A DNA stretch of 64,000 bases from Pagrus major. Its lineage: Eukaryota > Chordata > Actinopteri > Spariformes > Sparidae. The notes beneath the pieces are model-generated. The model saw only the letters and a program-made list of their open reading frames with translations, was not told where the DNA came from and did not search any database. Each line of letters begins with the position of its first letter. The first letter of the stretch is position 1. Positions 55,021 to 64,000 of the stretch are shown piece after piece. The stretch is taken from positions 23,446,197 to 23,510,196 of the forward strand of contig NC_133230.1 in the NCBI RefSeq assembly GCF_040436345.1, written 5' to 3'. Position numbers and translations under genes: made by a program.

Positions 55021-55858
55021 ATATAAATATATATATATATACACAAATAGTATTATACTAATAATATAGTGATAATATAGATATGATAATATAGAGTATA
55101 GCCTAATGTGAAACAGAATGAATAGACATGCAAAAAAAAAAAGCATTTGGTTATTCATTATGAACTGAGCTTCATACTATTTGATACATGCTCATTGTAG
55201 CAAACTGCTCTTTTCAGGATAAGCACAAACCAGAAGAATACAGGACAAAAGCACATTACATTCAAACTACAGAGAGAATCCACAATAAACTAATTAATAT
55301 CTATACAAACAATGCTTCAATACAAGATTAAAGGTCAAATAAAGGAAATGATTTTATATACTTAAATTAATCATGTTTCATTTATATTGAGCAGACTAAG
55401 CTACAATAGATGCATTAAGTATTGTGCTTAAGTCTGACCTGTCCGACCTTTTCAAATGTCCTTGTAGGTCCAAAGGCTCCAGGTGGGACCAGCATTCCCA
55501 ACAACTACTGTAATAAATGCCAGGGCTCGAATAAGAAAACGGGTAAAGCGGGGCCTCCATATGCAGCCTGCCGATGCACAAGTGAGTCCATATACACCAA
55601 AGTGTAAAATACATTGCGGAAGAACAAGCGAGTGTCCATTACTGTGTGGACGCTCACTTGTTTACCCATCACCTGACTCTGATCTTCTCCCATCCAGCTG
55701 ACCGTGGGGAAGAGAAGGAAGACGGGACTTTTACTGGAGCAGAGGAGCTGTTCGGCACCACCTCGGAGAGCGACACCTCCACCTTCCACGGCTTTGAGGA
55801 CGACGAGCTGGAGGAGCCCGCCACAAACAGCAACGGAATATCCAACCGACACAGATAG
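39483..55858 (+). CDS. dpf3: DPF3-type BAF45c subunit, 'a' form without PHD fingers
   Basis: Subunit of the BAF (SWI/SNF) chromatin remodelling complex, linked to heart and muscle development. Exons seen: 39483-39514, 47495-47655, 48415-48522, 50818-50945, 52429-52524, 54272-54412, 55468-55581, 55698-55858. The first five join in frame to the N-terminal Requiem domain ([51 protein letters not shown]). The sixth gives [17 protein letters not shown], the second half of the C2H2 finger; its opening phase needs an exon of 3n+1 nt between 52525 and 54271 that I could not find. The seventh encodes a PHD1 remnant (IPNNYCNKC) with altered later ligands. The eighth ends with [19 protein letters not shown] and a stop, matching the mammalian DPF3a isoform. 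No exon for the remaining PHD1 or PHD2 occurs before rgs6. Human order RGS6-DPF3-ZFYVE1 supports the name. Visible length is about 313 aa plus the missing exon. Confidence 0.92.
41014..41277. mobile_element. hAT-type MITE with 8-bp target duplication
   Basis: 264-bp element with ends TAGGGTTGCAA and the near-inverse TGCAACCCTA. It is flanked by CTGGTTAC (41006-41013) and TTGGTTAC (41278-41285), an 8-bp duplication with one mismatch. Ends and duplication length fit the hAT superfamily. No coding capacity. Confidence 0.75.
41341..42629. mobile_element. Second hAT-like repeat, split by a Penelope-like fragment
   Basis: Left end AGGGATGGGACAATA and right end ATCGTCCTATGCCT are imperfect inverses. 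The two halves (about 41341-41685 and 42440-42629) are separated by sequence of a different kind. No transposase frame; non-autonomous and old. Confidence 0.5.
41690..42440 (-). mobile_element. Penelope-like retroelement remnant (GIY-YIG part)
   Basis: The minus-strand frame 42435-42016 encodes about 139 aa of a GIY-YIG-type endonuclease domain as carried C-terminally by Penelope-like elements: VVYAVQC, then [19 protein letters not shown] and RWFERGVK, ending [11 protein letters not shown]. Downstream on the same strand comes the typical non-coding 3' part of such fish elements (41690-42000, includes CTTCTTGGATGAGA). The reverse transcriptase part is absent, so this is a 5'-truncated, broken copy inserted into the repeat at 41341-42629. 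Confidence 0.7.
43963..44008. repeat. CTC-rich trinucleotide tract
   Basis: Imperfect CTC repeat on the plus strand (GAG on the minus) within dpf3 intron 1. Confidence 0.9.
46261..46299. repeat. (CA)n microsatellite
   Basis: Interrupted CA repeat in dpf3 intron 1. Confidence 0.9.
47664..47727 (+). repeat. dpf3: (CA)n directly after a dpf3 splice donor
   Basis: About 30 CA units with one TA interruption, beginning 8 bases inside intron 2 (donor GTGGGC at 47656). CA-rich sequence near a 5' splice site can bind hnRNP L and change splicing, so its length could affect use of exon 2. Confidence 0.95.
47820..48000 (+). repeat. Partial copy of the repeat at 40819-41003
   Basis: TACTTTGGCTTTGATGCAGC and following bases align with the stretch at about 40918-41000 (CTACTTTGGCTCTGATGCCG). 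It lies in dpf3 intron 2. Diverged and without clear ends. Confidence 0.5.
49761..49785 (+). repeat. G-run of 25
   Basis: 25 consecutive G, preceded by GGGA repeats from about 49744. Able to form G-quadruplexes in DNA or in the dpf3 pre-mRNA (intron 3). The exact length may be affected by sequencing error. Confidence 0.9.
51149..51500. mobile_element. MITE-like repeat in dpf3 intron 4
   Basis: Left end GGTGCAATATGTAAGAATT and right end AGTCTTACATATCACACC, next to TTTAA, are imperfect inverses about 350 bp apart. No coding capacity. The TTAA on the left is replaced by GTTAAT, so the target duplication is only partly visible. Confidence 0.55.
51710..51766. repeat. (GT)n microsatellite
   Basis: About 28 GT units in dpf3 intron 4. 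Confidence 0.95.
52804..52880. repeat. (CT)n(CA)n compound microsatellite
   Basis: About 10 CT units followed by about 28 CA units in the dpf3 intron after the KRRHRGKGR exon, the intron where one coding exon is missing from my reconstruction. Confidence 0.95.
54900..55039. repeat. (AT)n tract
   Basis: About 140 bp of almost pure AT dinucleotides with small interruptions in a dpf3 intron. Strongly self-complementary, so copy number in an assembly may be unreliable. Confidence 0.95.
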
Positions 55859-58800
55859 AGAGAACCTTTTAGATTTGAAGAGACAATTTTTTTTTATATG
55901 GATTAACCTCTGGCAAAAATCTGCTGCTTCTTTTTCAATGTTTTTTTTTTTTTTTTTTTTTGTTTGCAGAAAGCACAAAGTGATCATTTCAGGACAGAAA
56001 TGCAAGTGGTATTTTATCTACTGAACATTGTTGAATAATTTATGAACACCTTTTTATATATAAATATATATATTAACTTTTAAGGCAATGAGCAACTGTC
56101 AGTGTTTCTTGACAAGTGAACTTGGTCTCCATGCAAAACAGAAGATGTTTTTGGAGTGTTTTTTTTCCCCCTCACTGGAGCAGAAGGAGCATAAACGTTC
56201 TGAACAAAAAAAAAACACTGGAGACATTTGAACAACTGAAACATTTAAAGGCATGAATGATACAGTCCGTTGGGGAGATGATTGAATGTCATTGCAGACC
56301 AATACTTGAGCTACTGGACGTTTTTTGAATCAGTAGTGGCTGTGACGATGAAGGTCTCTTCTTCTGCTCTAACTCTGGATTAAACTTGTGTGAAAATGAA
56401 GGAACCGATGGAAGGACTGCTACAGGCTACTGGAAATGTTTGGAGATGAAGAAACCTATAGATATAATCTTTAGAAAAATAGGGGACTAAACAAATGAAA
56501 GGTAAGAAACAGATTTGTTGTTTTTTGTTGTTTTGTAGAAAGATTAGAAAGCAGATGAAGCAATTCTGCAAGGGATTGACCGTTTAGACTTCCATCACAT
56601 TCTGTTTTATTCATGTTTTGAAACGGCATCCCAACATTTTTGGAGTCAGGGTTGTATACTTACTGGAATCTTTCACTCGCCCTCTTTTTAAAGCCACACA
56701 AGCTGCAATAATCGAACATAATGCTAGTTCTTAGCCATGTTAGCTGCTCTAGGGATGGCAATGTCTCAGTCAGTCCCCATTTTCCTGAATCCTGATAACT
56801 TTCGAGAGCCACTGATGTTCCCTCTTGCACTCTCAGTAGGTCACCATTTCAATTTGTCCAGTATTGATTTATGACCAACTAGCTGCAAAACCAATGACAT
56901 TCCCATCATCCTCAGCTGTACTGTGCTTTGTGTTTAGTGCTAACCAGCAAATGTTAGCATGCTAACATGCTAAGCTAAGATGGTGAACTATTTCCTGCTG
57001 AACTTCAGAATGCCTGCATGCTGAAATTGGCATTTAGCTCAAAGCAGCTCTGTCACGTCGCTTGTAGAGCCTCACAGGGCTGCTGCCACGGCTGGGGACT
57101 CTTAATCAAACATATAATGTGTGAGTCTAACCCATGTTGTCTGTCTTAAACACTGTAGGAGCAATCGGCACATTGGCATGTGGCCCAGGAGCGGGGGTGA
57201 CCAGTGAAGAAAAGGATTTTACTCTAAGAAACTAATGAGCCTTCATGTCGCTCCCGATTTTGGGCCTAAAATAACTGAAATGGATGAACAGACATCCAAC
57301 ACGTCTACAGGCCATGTGGCTTAATTGAAGCAACTGCTCCCTCGACGATATGTATCGATCCCCTCTGAACATTTGAAATGTGAGTAGATCCAGCTTGGTT
57401 TCGTCCCCTTTTTTTCTGCACTGTGCTGGAGCTCCACTGGACTATGGGAACACTAAAGGCCAGGCCTTTTTTTTGGACTGTTTGTGCCCCAGCGGGAGCA
57501 TTTGGGGCCCCGGCGGCCCAGCCTGCCCACTCCTGCTCTGTGACTGTGTGTCTGCTGCGTGATCCGATGTGACACTAAGACGTCATTATCCTCATCACTG
57601 TGCCAGCCTGCCGCTCTGCACTGGAAACCAGCTCTGACAGCCATGACCCTCCAACCTGATTGGACCAGTGACCCCCTGACCCCCAGCCATAGAGATGGTG
57701 CTCAAATCCACCACTATTACATGCAGACCTCTGGACTACTGTATGAATACCCTGACATGGTTTATCTCTCTGCTTCTGTCTCTTCTCTGTCTCTTTTTGC
57801 TCTTTATTTCCTGGGCCTCTCTGACTCAAATGCGTCGCAGTAATGTTTTTTTTCTTTGTTGTATAATATTTCTATGTTTTGATCTCTTCAGAGTTTAATA
57901 AGTATGACTTCTTGGGTTTGTTCAGACTGTATTGATACCTCTGTCCTGATCAGGTGCACAATAGCCACAACTACTCAGGCATCTTTTCATTTCCTCTGCT
58001 GTTGATTGTTCAGCCACGCAGCCCTGATTCATGTGATTGTATTCAGTCGGCACGGAGGGACAATAACACCACACAAGGATCCCATTCTAATCGGCTCCCA
58101 GGAGGGAAGTCGGGACGCTGTAGGAAAACATCGCAATAACAACCTTCAACTTCTGTCCGCTGATTTTTTGCAAAACCTTCTCCTCTTTCTGTTCAAATCA
58201 TCTCAGACGCATTGGGAAACAATATTGTTGCTAGAGAGACACAAATCTTCCCAGATCCACATACTTAGCAAGAAGTGAAATCTGTATCTGTGACATTTCC
58301 GTTGAGTGCTTTAGAGGGCCTAATTGCTTTATGACATTTAGAAGGTGCTTGAAGTCTTGTATCAAAAAGCCTTTTAGGGTACATAGGTTGCACACTGTGT
58401 AAAATGTCTGTGTCCTTCCATGTAATTATTCAGTATCGCTGCAAACTAATAATAGCCACTCCATTTTGAAGCATTAATCCTATGTGTCTGGTATGACTTG
58501 GGTATGTGCTTGTGCATCCACACCATATGTCTTCACTTCCCTCAGGGACCCTCCACACAGCAGTTTATCTCCTCCGGACAAAGAATGGACGCGAGACTTG
58601 TCAATTATCTCATCTTCTCTTGTGTGGTGTTTCCACAGTAGAAAAAAAAAATGGGTCATTGTGTCTTTTATCTTCCAAAGTCATGCCAGTAAGTGAAAGC
58701 ATGCGTCATCAATCATAAACCTGCTTATTAATGTTACCTGCCGTATATACAAACAGGCCTGGCGTTGGCGCAGTTCTGAACAAAAAGGAGAAGCTCCTGA

Positions 58801-59074
58801 AATGCAAAAGTCAGTGATGTCCGCTTCGACTTACGTGTCACCAATCATTGAATAGCCTGTATACCTCGTCAAAGACACAGCAATAGGCCCCTGGTACTCT
58901 CTTGTCATGCCTGCCGGGGGGGTGGAGAGGGACGATCGGGGTGGGAATGGAGCCAAGAGGAGATGAAATGGACACGACTGGGCGTTTGTTTCATCCTCAG
59001 CTGTAAATACGAGTCGAGATGGAAAGAATGAAGAAGTCTTTGTTTGTTAAACTATTTTTATTGTTCTGAAAAAA

Positions 59075-59093
59075 AATAAAGAAAAAAAATAAA
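59075..59093 (+). terminator. dpf3: Candidate dpf3 poly(A) signals
   Basis: Two AATAAA hexamers 13 bases apart, 3.2 kb after the dpf3 stop. They are plausible for a long 3' UTR but nearer non-canonical signals cannot be excluded. Confidence 0.35.
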
Positions 59094-60326
59094 GAATGGA
59101 TGGTGATGCTTGATGCTATTATTTCCTCTCTTTTTCTTTTTTCTTCTCTGAGAAAGACCAGGGGTCATTTTTGACAAGGCAGCTGATAAGCAGAAGAATC
59201 CGAGACTGGATCGATAGGTTGGAGTGACCCTCAGACTCTGTGAGCAGACGGAGAGGGGGAAAAACAGCACTTTGGTTTGTGAGAGCAGTGGAAACTCTGG
59301 ACTAGAAATAAGAACAAGATAACAAAAAAAGGCTCAGACACAGGGAGCTCTTATTGATCGGTAGGGGCTGCTTGAGCCATCACAAGTAAGTTGGCAGAAC
59401 TCAAAGTATGAGCAATAGAGTCTGCCTACAGAGAGGGCGATTTATGATTAGCAGTGTATGGGCTCTGAGTGTTAGCTGCAGGTATAAAGTAGGACGTCTT
59501 AAAGGTGCAAAATCGGATCTCCTAAAGAATGCCGCATCCTAGATTTCCAAGGCACAAGGCTTTCTGTTTTAAATGTGTCCAAACCCAAACTGAGGTATTT
59601 TTTTCAGACTTGTCAAAGCTTTAAGAGCCACAGGCGGAATTATACAACCGCTTCCGTGCCAGCTCTAGCCCCACCTTGAGGTGTTCTCTGAAACGTATCA
59701 AGACTATTGGATGAAATGCCATGAAACTGGGTGTAGTCCCTCTCTAGATTTATTATAATAACTCTGGTGAACCCTTAACTTTTCAGTTAGCGCCATCATC
59801 AGGTCAAATTTGTTCAACATTTTGAACCGCTCATGGCCAAATACCTGCAAAAATAAAGACAGTCTGGCATGTGTTGTCATGCTAATATACTAAACTAAGA
59901 AGGCCAAACTGCCACTGATCCAAAAATCAATCAGAGTATAGAGTATAAGTAGATCAGAAATTCTGAGTGTGTGGAGCGCCTTGGTAGCCAGGGCTCGACA
60001 TCGCAACAGTTTGGTTCCAGCCTGACCTTTGTTGCATATCATACCCCTCTCGCTTTCCTGTTGCCTGTCTGCCTCTTTACTATTATTCTCCAGTACAGCA
60101 AAAAATGTCAAGCTTTGAAGCCATAAAAAATAGCCAGAATAAAACCAAAAAATGTTTTATGATTGACATTCACACATACCATAATATCCCTGTAGCCTTG
60201 TGTTGTTATCCACCAGATAAAGGCAAAGCCAGTTTGCATCAGGACCTGACTCAAGGCATCAGATCTCAGCTGACACAGACAAAAGACTTCTTTTGATTCG
60301 TGACACAAAACAGCAAGAAAAGAGCG

Positions 60327-60353
60327 ACACACACACACACACACACACACACA
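60327..60353. repeat. (CA)n microsatellite
   Basis: About 13 CA units between dpf3 and rgs6. Confidence 0.95.
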
Positions 60354-62545
60354 GCAGACAGGTCCAGAGTGTTTATTATTTGGTACTCATGGATAGATAG
60401 CAGGTGCTTGAGTGTTTTGGAGTGCCAGTAGTTATCTTGCTGATTGAGAAACTAAAAGCACAAAATGCCCTGAATATGTTACATGCATAGTAATGTGCCC
60501 ATATCATAATAAAGTGTGCTTTTGGATAAATGAAATGTAGCCGATTTACAAGGACAATGCACCCTGTACATAGTGTCATTGTGTTTGTGCTGAGAATAAC
60601 ATTTGGTACATCGACTCGAGTTAAGCATCTCTCTCTACCTTATAATCAAGAGGTTATTGGTTTATGATAATAATGATGGTTATTAATATGACCTGTACAG
60701 TGCATTGCAACGACTCTAATAATAGAAAATGATAGATGATTGACTCGTTCAGCAGTGTGGTCTGTAAATGTAGCAGTCAGTGGCCTCATGGGGGAGCTGT
60801 GAGGCTAAAATCTCCTCAGTCCGGGCACTTTCCGTCTGCAGAAGAAGTATGAAGCCACAGTGGAGCACAGAGGCCTTTCATGTTCAGTGTGCGGCACCCA
60901 TGATGGGTCAAATAGTGTCCCCAGTTGCATTTCAGGGCTTTGATGTCCGTTCACTGAGGAGTGTCGCTCCACTTCCAGGGCTTTTCCACCAACTGTTTGC
61001 TGTCTTTGGAGAGTCAAGCCACTCCATTTATGGTCCAATAACATGCACCATTTTTCCTCATAGTCATCAAAACACATGACGATTATTAGATGGAGAGTCA
61101 CGGCATACACTTTGCCAAACAAAAGTGAATAGCTTTCATTGTTTTCAGAAAACGAACGATGACATATTCATGCAGTAAAAAAGCAACAAAACATAAATGA
61201 TCCCATATTGGGCTGCAGGCCTTGAAATGAGACTAGTTTTGACATCATGATATCCTTCGATATGAAGTGAACACAGCTTGATACAGTCTTGTAACACTCT
61301 GTTGTCTGGTCCTGTGGTTTAACCACCACTAGATGGACCCATGGCACTGGAAATTTTTAAAAACTACACTACAGTAGGAGCCCATAAAGCACATGGAGGC
61401 TATATCATATATGACTGTGCACACTAGAGCTGTGACTAAAGTAAATCCTCAAATTACTGTGATTCACACAACCATGTGGGCTATTGTTTGTGTCGAAGCT
61501 TCTCAGTTACTCACACACACTTTTAGGCATTGAATCATTTGAATGTACAGCATGATCATTTTGGACCTTGAAGTCTGGGAAGTTGTGAAAGCAGGGAGTC
61601 AATTGGAGCCATCCTCGCCACACGTCACATTACAAAGCACTGTTGTCGAAACACACACTAATCCTCAACAAAGACATTTGGGTGAGACATGCGACGACGT
61701 TGCAGTGTGAATGCTACATTAAGCCCTTATGCCAGATTTTGGAATGTAATGAAGCATGAGAAACCATACCATCAAAAATCGGTGAACTTATGGGACAACA
61801 AAACAACTTTGTATTCTTGAATACCGCCAAAATTACGTTCACTATTTAACCGTCATGTCGTGTACTTTATAAGGAACAGATAGAAATTTCAAGGATATAA
61901 AAGAGGTTGGATATATTTCTAAAAAAGGAAAAAAAAAATGGTCTCACAATTTATTTATTGCTGGCTGCCTGCAAAAAAACTGTAGATTTGTGTCTGTTGA
62001 TGTGCTTCTTTGACCATTCAGCAGTTGTGTCTGAGTCAGGACTGGCCCCGGCTGTTTCAGGACAACTAAACCACTAGTTAATTCACTGCAAATATTGTGG
62101 CAAATGTAAATGTTGTTTATTTTTACATTTTTTATCAAAGAATGTTGTTGCAATACCAGATATGTGCTTTTAATACACAATAAACCTTTTATATAAAACA
62201 AAATCAAAACAATATAAACTGATCAGCTTAGTCAACAACGTGCCTCGCCACCGGTTTGCCGACTAAGTGATGAAAAGAGGGCAGCCCTAGTCTGAATGTG
62301 CTTATACTGTATGCTGCATGCCATGTGTTGTGTTGGCTGAGGTTCCCCTTGTCAGCATCGTCTGTTCGGGGCGTTCACCCCCCGTACGCCCGGTGCTGCA
62401 CCACCAGTATGGCAGCAGCAGCAGTCCTCGGAGCGGCGTCTGAGAGCCTCCACAGCAGCTCCACTGTCTGTGCCCCCGCCCCGGCCCCTGTGTGGCGGTC
62501 ACCCCCCCAACAGGGTCTGGCTGTGCCCCTGCAGCACAGGCTGTG

Positions 62546-63462
62546 TCAGGATGACTGCATCAGGCCTGTCAGGCGCTTGCCCGTCAATGACTTGCCCTGA
62601 AAGGTCAATGAAAAAACATTACTAAACAGAGATGCTGACAGTCAGAGTACTTTAGGTAGCACTTTATATTAAAGCCCTTGTAATAAGCAATAGTTAATAG
62701 TTAATAAGGCCCTTATAAGTCCTTATTAGATGCTTATTAACATAAAAAAATGTATGTGTTAATAATAGCCTCATAAACATGTTAATTGTTAGATTATAAG
62801 ACATTCAAAATCACTATAAGAAACTTTTTACCAGTTTTAAGACACATGAACTTTAATAAAAACCTTATTAGCATAGCATAGCAGCCCGGGTTCAATTCCA
62901 GCTTGGAGCCATTGCTGCCTGTCTTGCATTCAACAAAATGCCAAGAAGTAGCAGTTTTGAAACACCAGCAGTGGCCCCTAGCTCATTTGAGTTTGAGACC
63001 CCTGCTTTAAGATGTCTATAAACCATTAACAAGTTTCCTTTAAGTGCTTATAACTGTCTTTTAATATAAAATCAATGTGTTTATGATGCTTTTATTAACA
63101 CATAAAGCTTATTAAAACCAATAAGCATCTTAACTTATAAGAGCCTTATTGCATTTTAATCAACACTTATTACAAGGACCTAAAGCGTTACTCTACTTTA
63201 CAAATCACACAACACAAGGTGCTATTTTTAAAATCTACAATGCTTGGTTGGACTAGGTGTCATCTTTTTCACAAATACACATCCTATTACATGTACAAAG
63301 AGCCATAACAGAGTGTAATATGGTTATAATTGCAAAAGCCACTGATAGTGAGCCAGCCAGTGTGGTTTGTGATATGATCAGCCCCAGCTCCAAATGACTT
63401 ACCACACTGCGGGTGAACTTCTCCAAGGAGGTGCGGCGGCCCTGCTCAGTGTCTGCTGGCTG
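62546..63462 (-). CDS. rgs6: Regulator of G-protein signalling 6, C-terminal exons (partial)
   Basis: R7-family RGS protein, a GTPase activator for Galpha-i/o that works with Gbeta5, for example in cardiac vagal signalling. Only the C-terminal tail after the RGS domain lies in the window; the rest is beyond the right edge. The penultimate exon 63462-63403 reads QPADTEQGRRTSLEKFTRSV; the final coding part 62596-62546 reads GKSLTGKRLTGLMQSS and a stop. Human RGS6 ends EQGRRTSLEKFTRSV then GKSLAGKRLTGLMQSS, so the match is nearly exact. The donor is GTAAGT and the last acceptor TTTCAG on the minus strand. The first exon has a CAGCAG acceptor, so it may begin with or without one Gln. RGS6 adjoins DPF3 tail-to-tail in human too. 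RGS7 is excluded by this tail. Confidence 0.9.
62655..63196. mobile_element. Inverted-repeat element in rgs6 last intron
   Basis: The left arm (about 62655-62745, with CCTTGTAATAAG) and right arm (about 63100-63196, with CTTATTACAAGG) are long imperfect inverses. The middle (about 62875-63008) is different and includes GGGTTCAATTCCAGC, a word like the B box of tRNA-derived SINEs. Probably a foldback/MITE-type element with a SINE fragment inserted. No coding capacity. Confidence 0.55.
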
Positions 63463-64000
63463 CTGTTTTGGGAGGGGGGGAAGCAGGGTGAGTGTTTGGG
63501 TCAGGTACGGGTGTTGACGGGGGGTGGGGGTCAGGGGGTGATGTAGTTAGTGAGGGGAAAAAAGGGGGCCAGGCATTGCAAAAATGAGGGCCGGGGACAA
63601 TGTGGGAGTTGCAGTTTTTTTTTTTTAATTAGGAAATGGAGTGGGGGTCAGTGACAGGCCAGCAGGAGGAGCAGTGTTCAAACGGGAGAGGGCAGAAAGG
63701 CTAGCATGAACAGAGGTAGCTGTGATTTGCTGGAAAGCTCCATATTACACAGTAACAGCTAAATGACTGTTTGTTTAGCTGTGCAAGTCTAAAAAGCTAA
63801 CACTTATAGCATAGGAAGGAGAAAAATCACACTATATTAGGATACACACATAAACTAGTTGCTTATTTGCATGTATATTAGTAGAGTATCGGCTATTTTT
63901 TTAAGTCATTATAAAGGTCTTATTAATGCCATATTCTGCATGACCATATTCTACAACTACTCGGCCATTAAGTAGGGAAGTACATGAATTATGATGTTAA
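63463..64000 (-). other. rgs6: rgs6 intron (to window edge)
   Basis: Intronic sequence of rgs6 upstream of its penultimate coding exon. It begins with a G-rich plus strand (63465-63560), that is, a C-rich tract before the acceptor on the minus strand. No further exon is recognised. Confidence 0.5.

Larger units (their letters stand above)
55859..62545. other. dpf3 3' region, spacer and rgs6 3' UTR
   Basis: 6.7 kb between the stop codons of two convergent genes. The left part is probably the dpf3 3' UTR; paired AATAAA hexamers at 59075-59080 and 59088-59093 could end it. The right part is rgs6 3' UTR on the minus strand, with AATAAA (TTTATT on plus) at 61950-61955; the stretch 62340-62545 is GC-rich. 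A T-run lies at 55938-55961 and a CA repeat at 60327-60353. I searched by eye for PHD-finger exons of dpf3 (CDDCDRGYHMYC-like words) on the plus strand and found none. Confidence 0.5.

Noticed and set aside
54834-55158. Minus-strand Tyr/Ile repeat ORFs
   Set aside because: Translation of the AT dinucleotide tract.
62298-62600. Plus-strand ORF of 100 aa, Ala/Ser/Pro-rich
   Set aside because: Overlaps the last coding exon and GC-rich 3' UTR of rgs6 on the other strand; no similarity.
62880-62910. tRNA gene at the GGTTCAATTCC word
   Set aside because: Only a B-box-like word is present; no A box at the right distance and no cloverleaf; better explained as a SINE fragment.

Overview
The window is nuclear DNA of a ray-finned fish, most likely a percomorph-type teleost. 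The evidence is vertebrate GT-AG exon/intron structure with short introns, abundant CA/GT, AT and GAAA microsatellites, several families of short TTAA-flanked transposons (MITEs) typical of fish, and a gene order that joins two human regions. The species cannot be fixed from the sequence alone.

Six host genes are recognised, left to right. dll4 (+, 1686-7381, 11 coding exons) is a complete Notch ligand of about 683 aa. chac1 (+, 10940-12703, 3 exons) is a complete glutathione-specific gamma-glutamylcyclotransferase of 208 aa. A rhov-like atypical Rho GTPase (+, 25960-26793, 3 exons) has 224 aa. zfyve1/DFCP1 (+, 29631-36855, 11 coding exons) has about 786 aa and two FYVE fingers. dpf3 (+, 39483-55858, 8 exons found) ends with the DPF3a-type C-terminus. 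The last two coding exons of rgs6 (-, 62546-63462) enter from the right and run tail-to-tail with dpf3. In human, DLL4-CHAC1-RHOV lie on 15q15 and ZFYVE1-DPF3-RGS6 on 14q24; here they are one block, with vps18 and dcaf4 missing from their expected places.

Between the genes: 1-1271 (one MITE, then the dll4 promoter with a TATA box at 1272); 8764-10620 (repeat fragments and a GAAA microsatellite, then the chac1 promoter); 13000-25640 (a 12.6-kb gene desert with a MITE nested in a MITE); 27083-28600 (nothing recognised until the zfyve1 promoter); 36856-39370 (zfyve1 3' region with CA/GT repeats); 55859-62545 (dpf3 3' region and rgs6 3' UTR, no exons recognised). The 8-kb first intron of dpf3 holds a stack of nested transposons, including a Penelope-like remnant with a GIY-YIG-type domain.

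The strongest biological observation is in dpf3. The gene can be followed from its first exon to a stop codon, and the next gene (rgs6) is reached without meeting the exons for the tandem PHD fingers. The first PHD half-finger has degenerate zinc ligands, and the exon that should supply the first half of the C2H2 finger was not found. This looks like a DPF3 gene reduced to its 'a' form, which cannot read acetylated or methylated histone tails through a double PHD finger. dll4 (Notch ligand), chac1 (a reported Notch antagonist) and a DPF3a-type protein (reported partner of HEY repressors, which are Notch targets) lie in the same 55 kb; whether that matters is inference.
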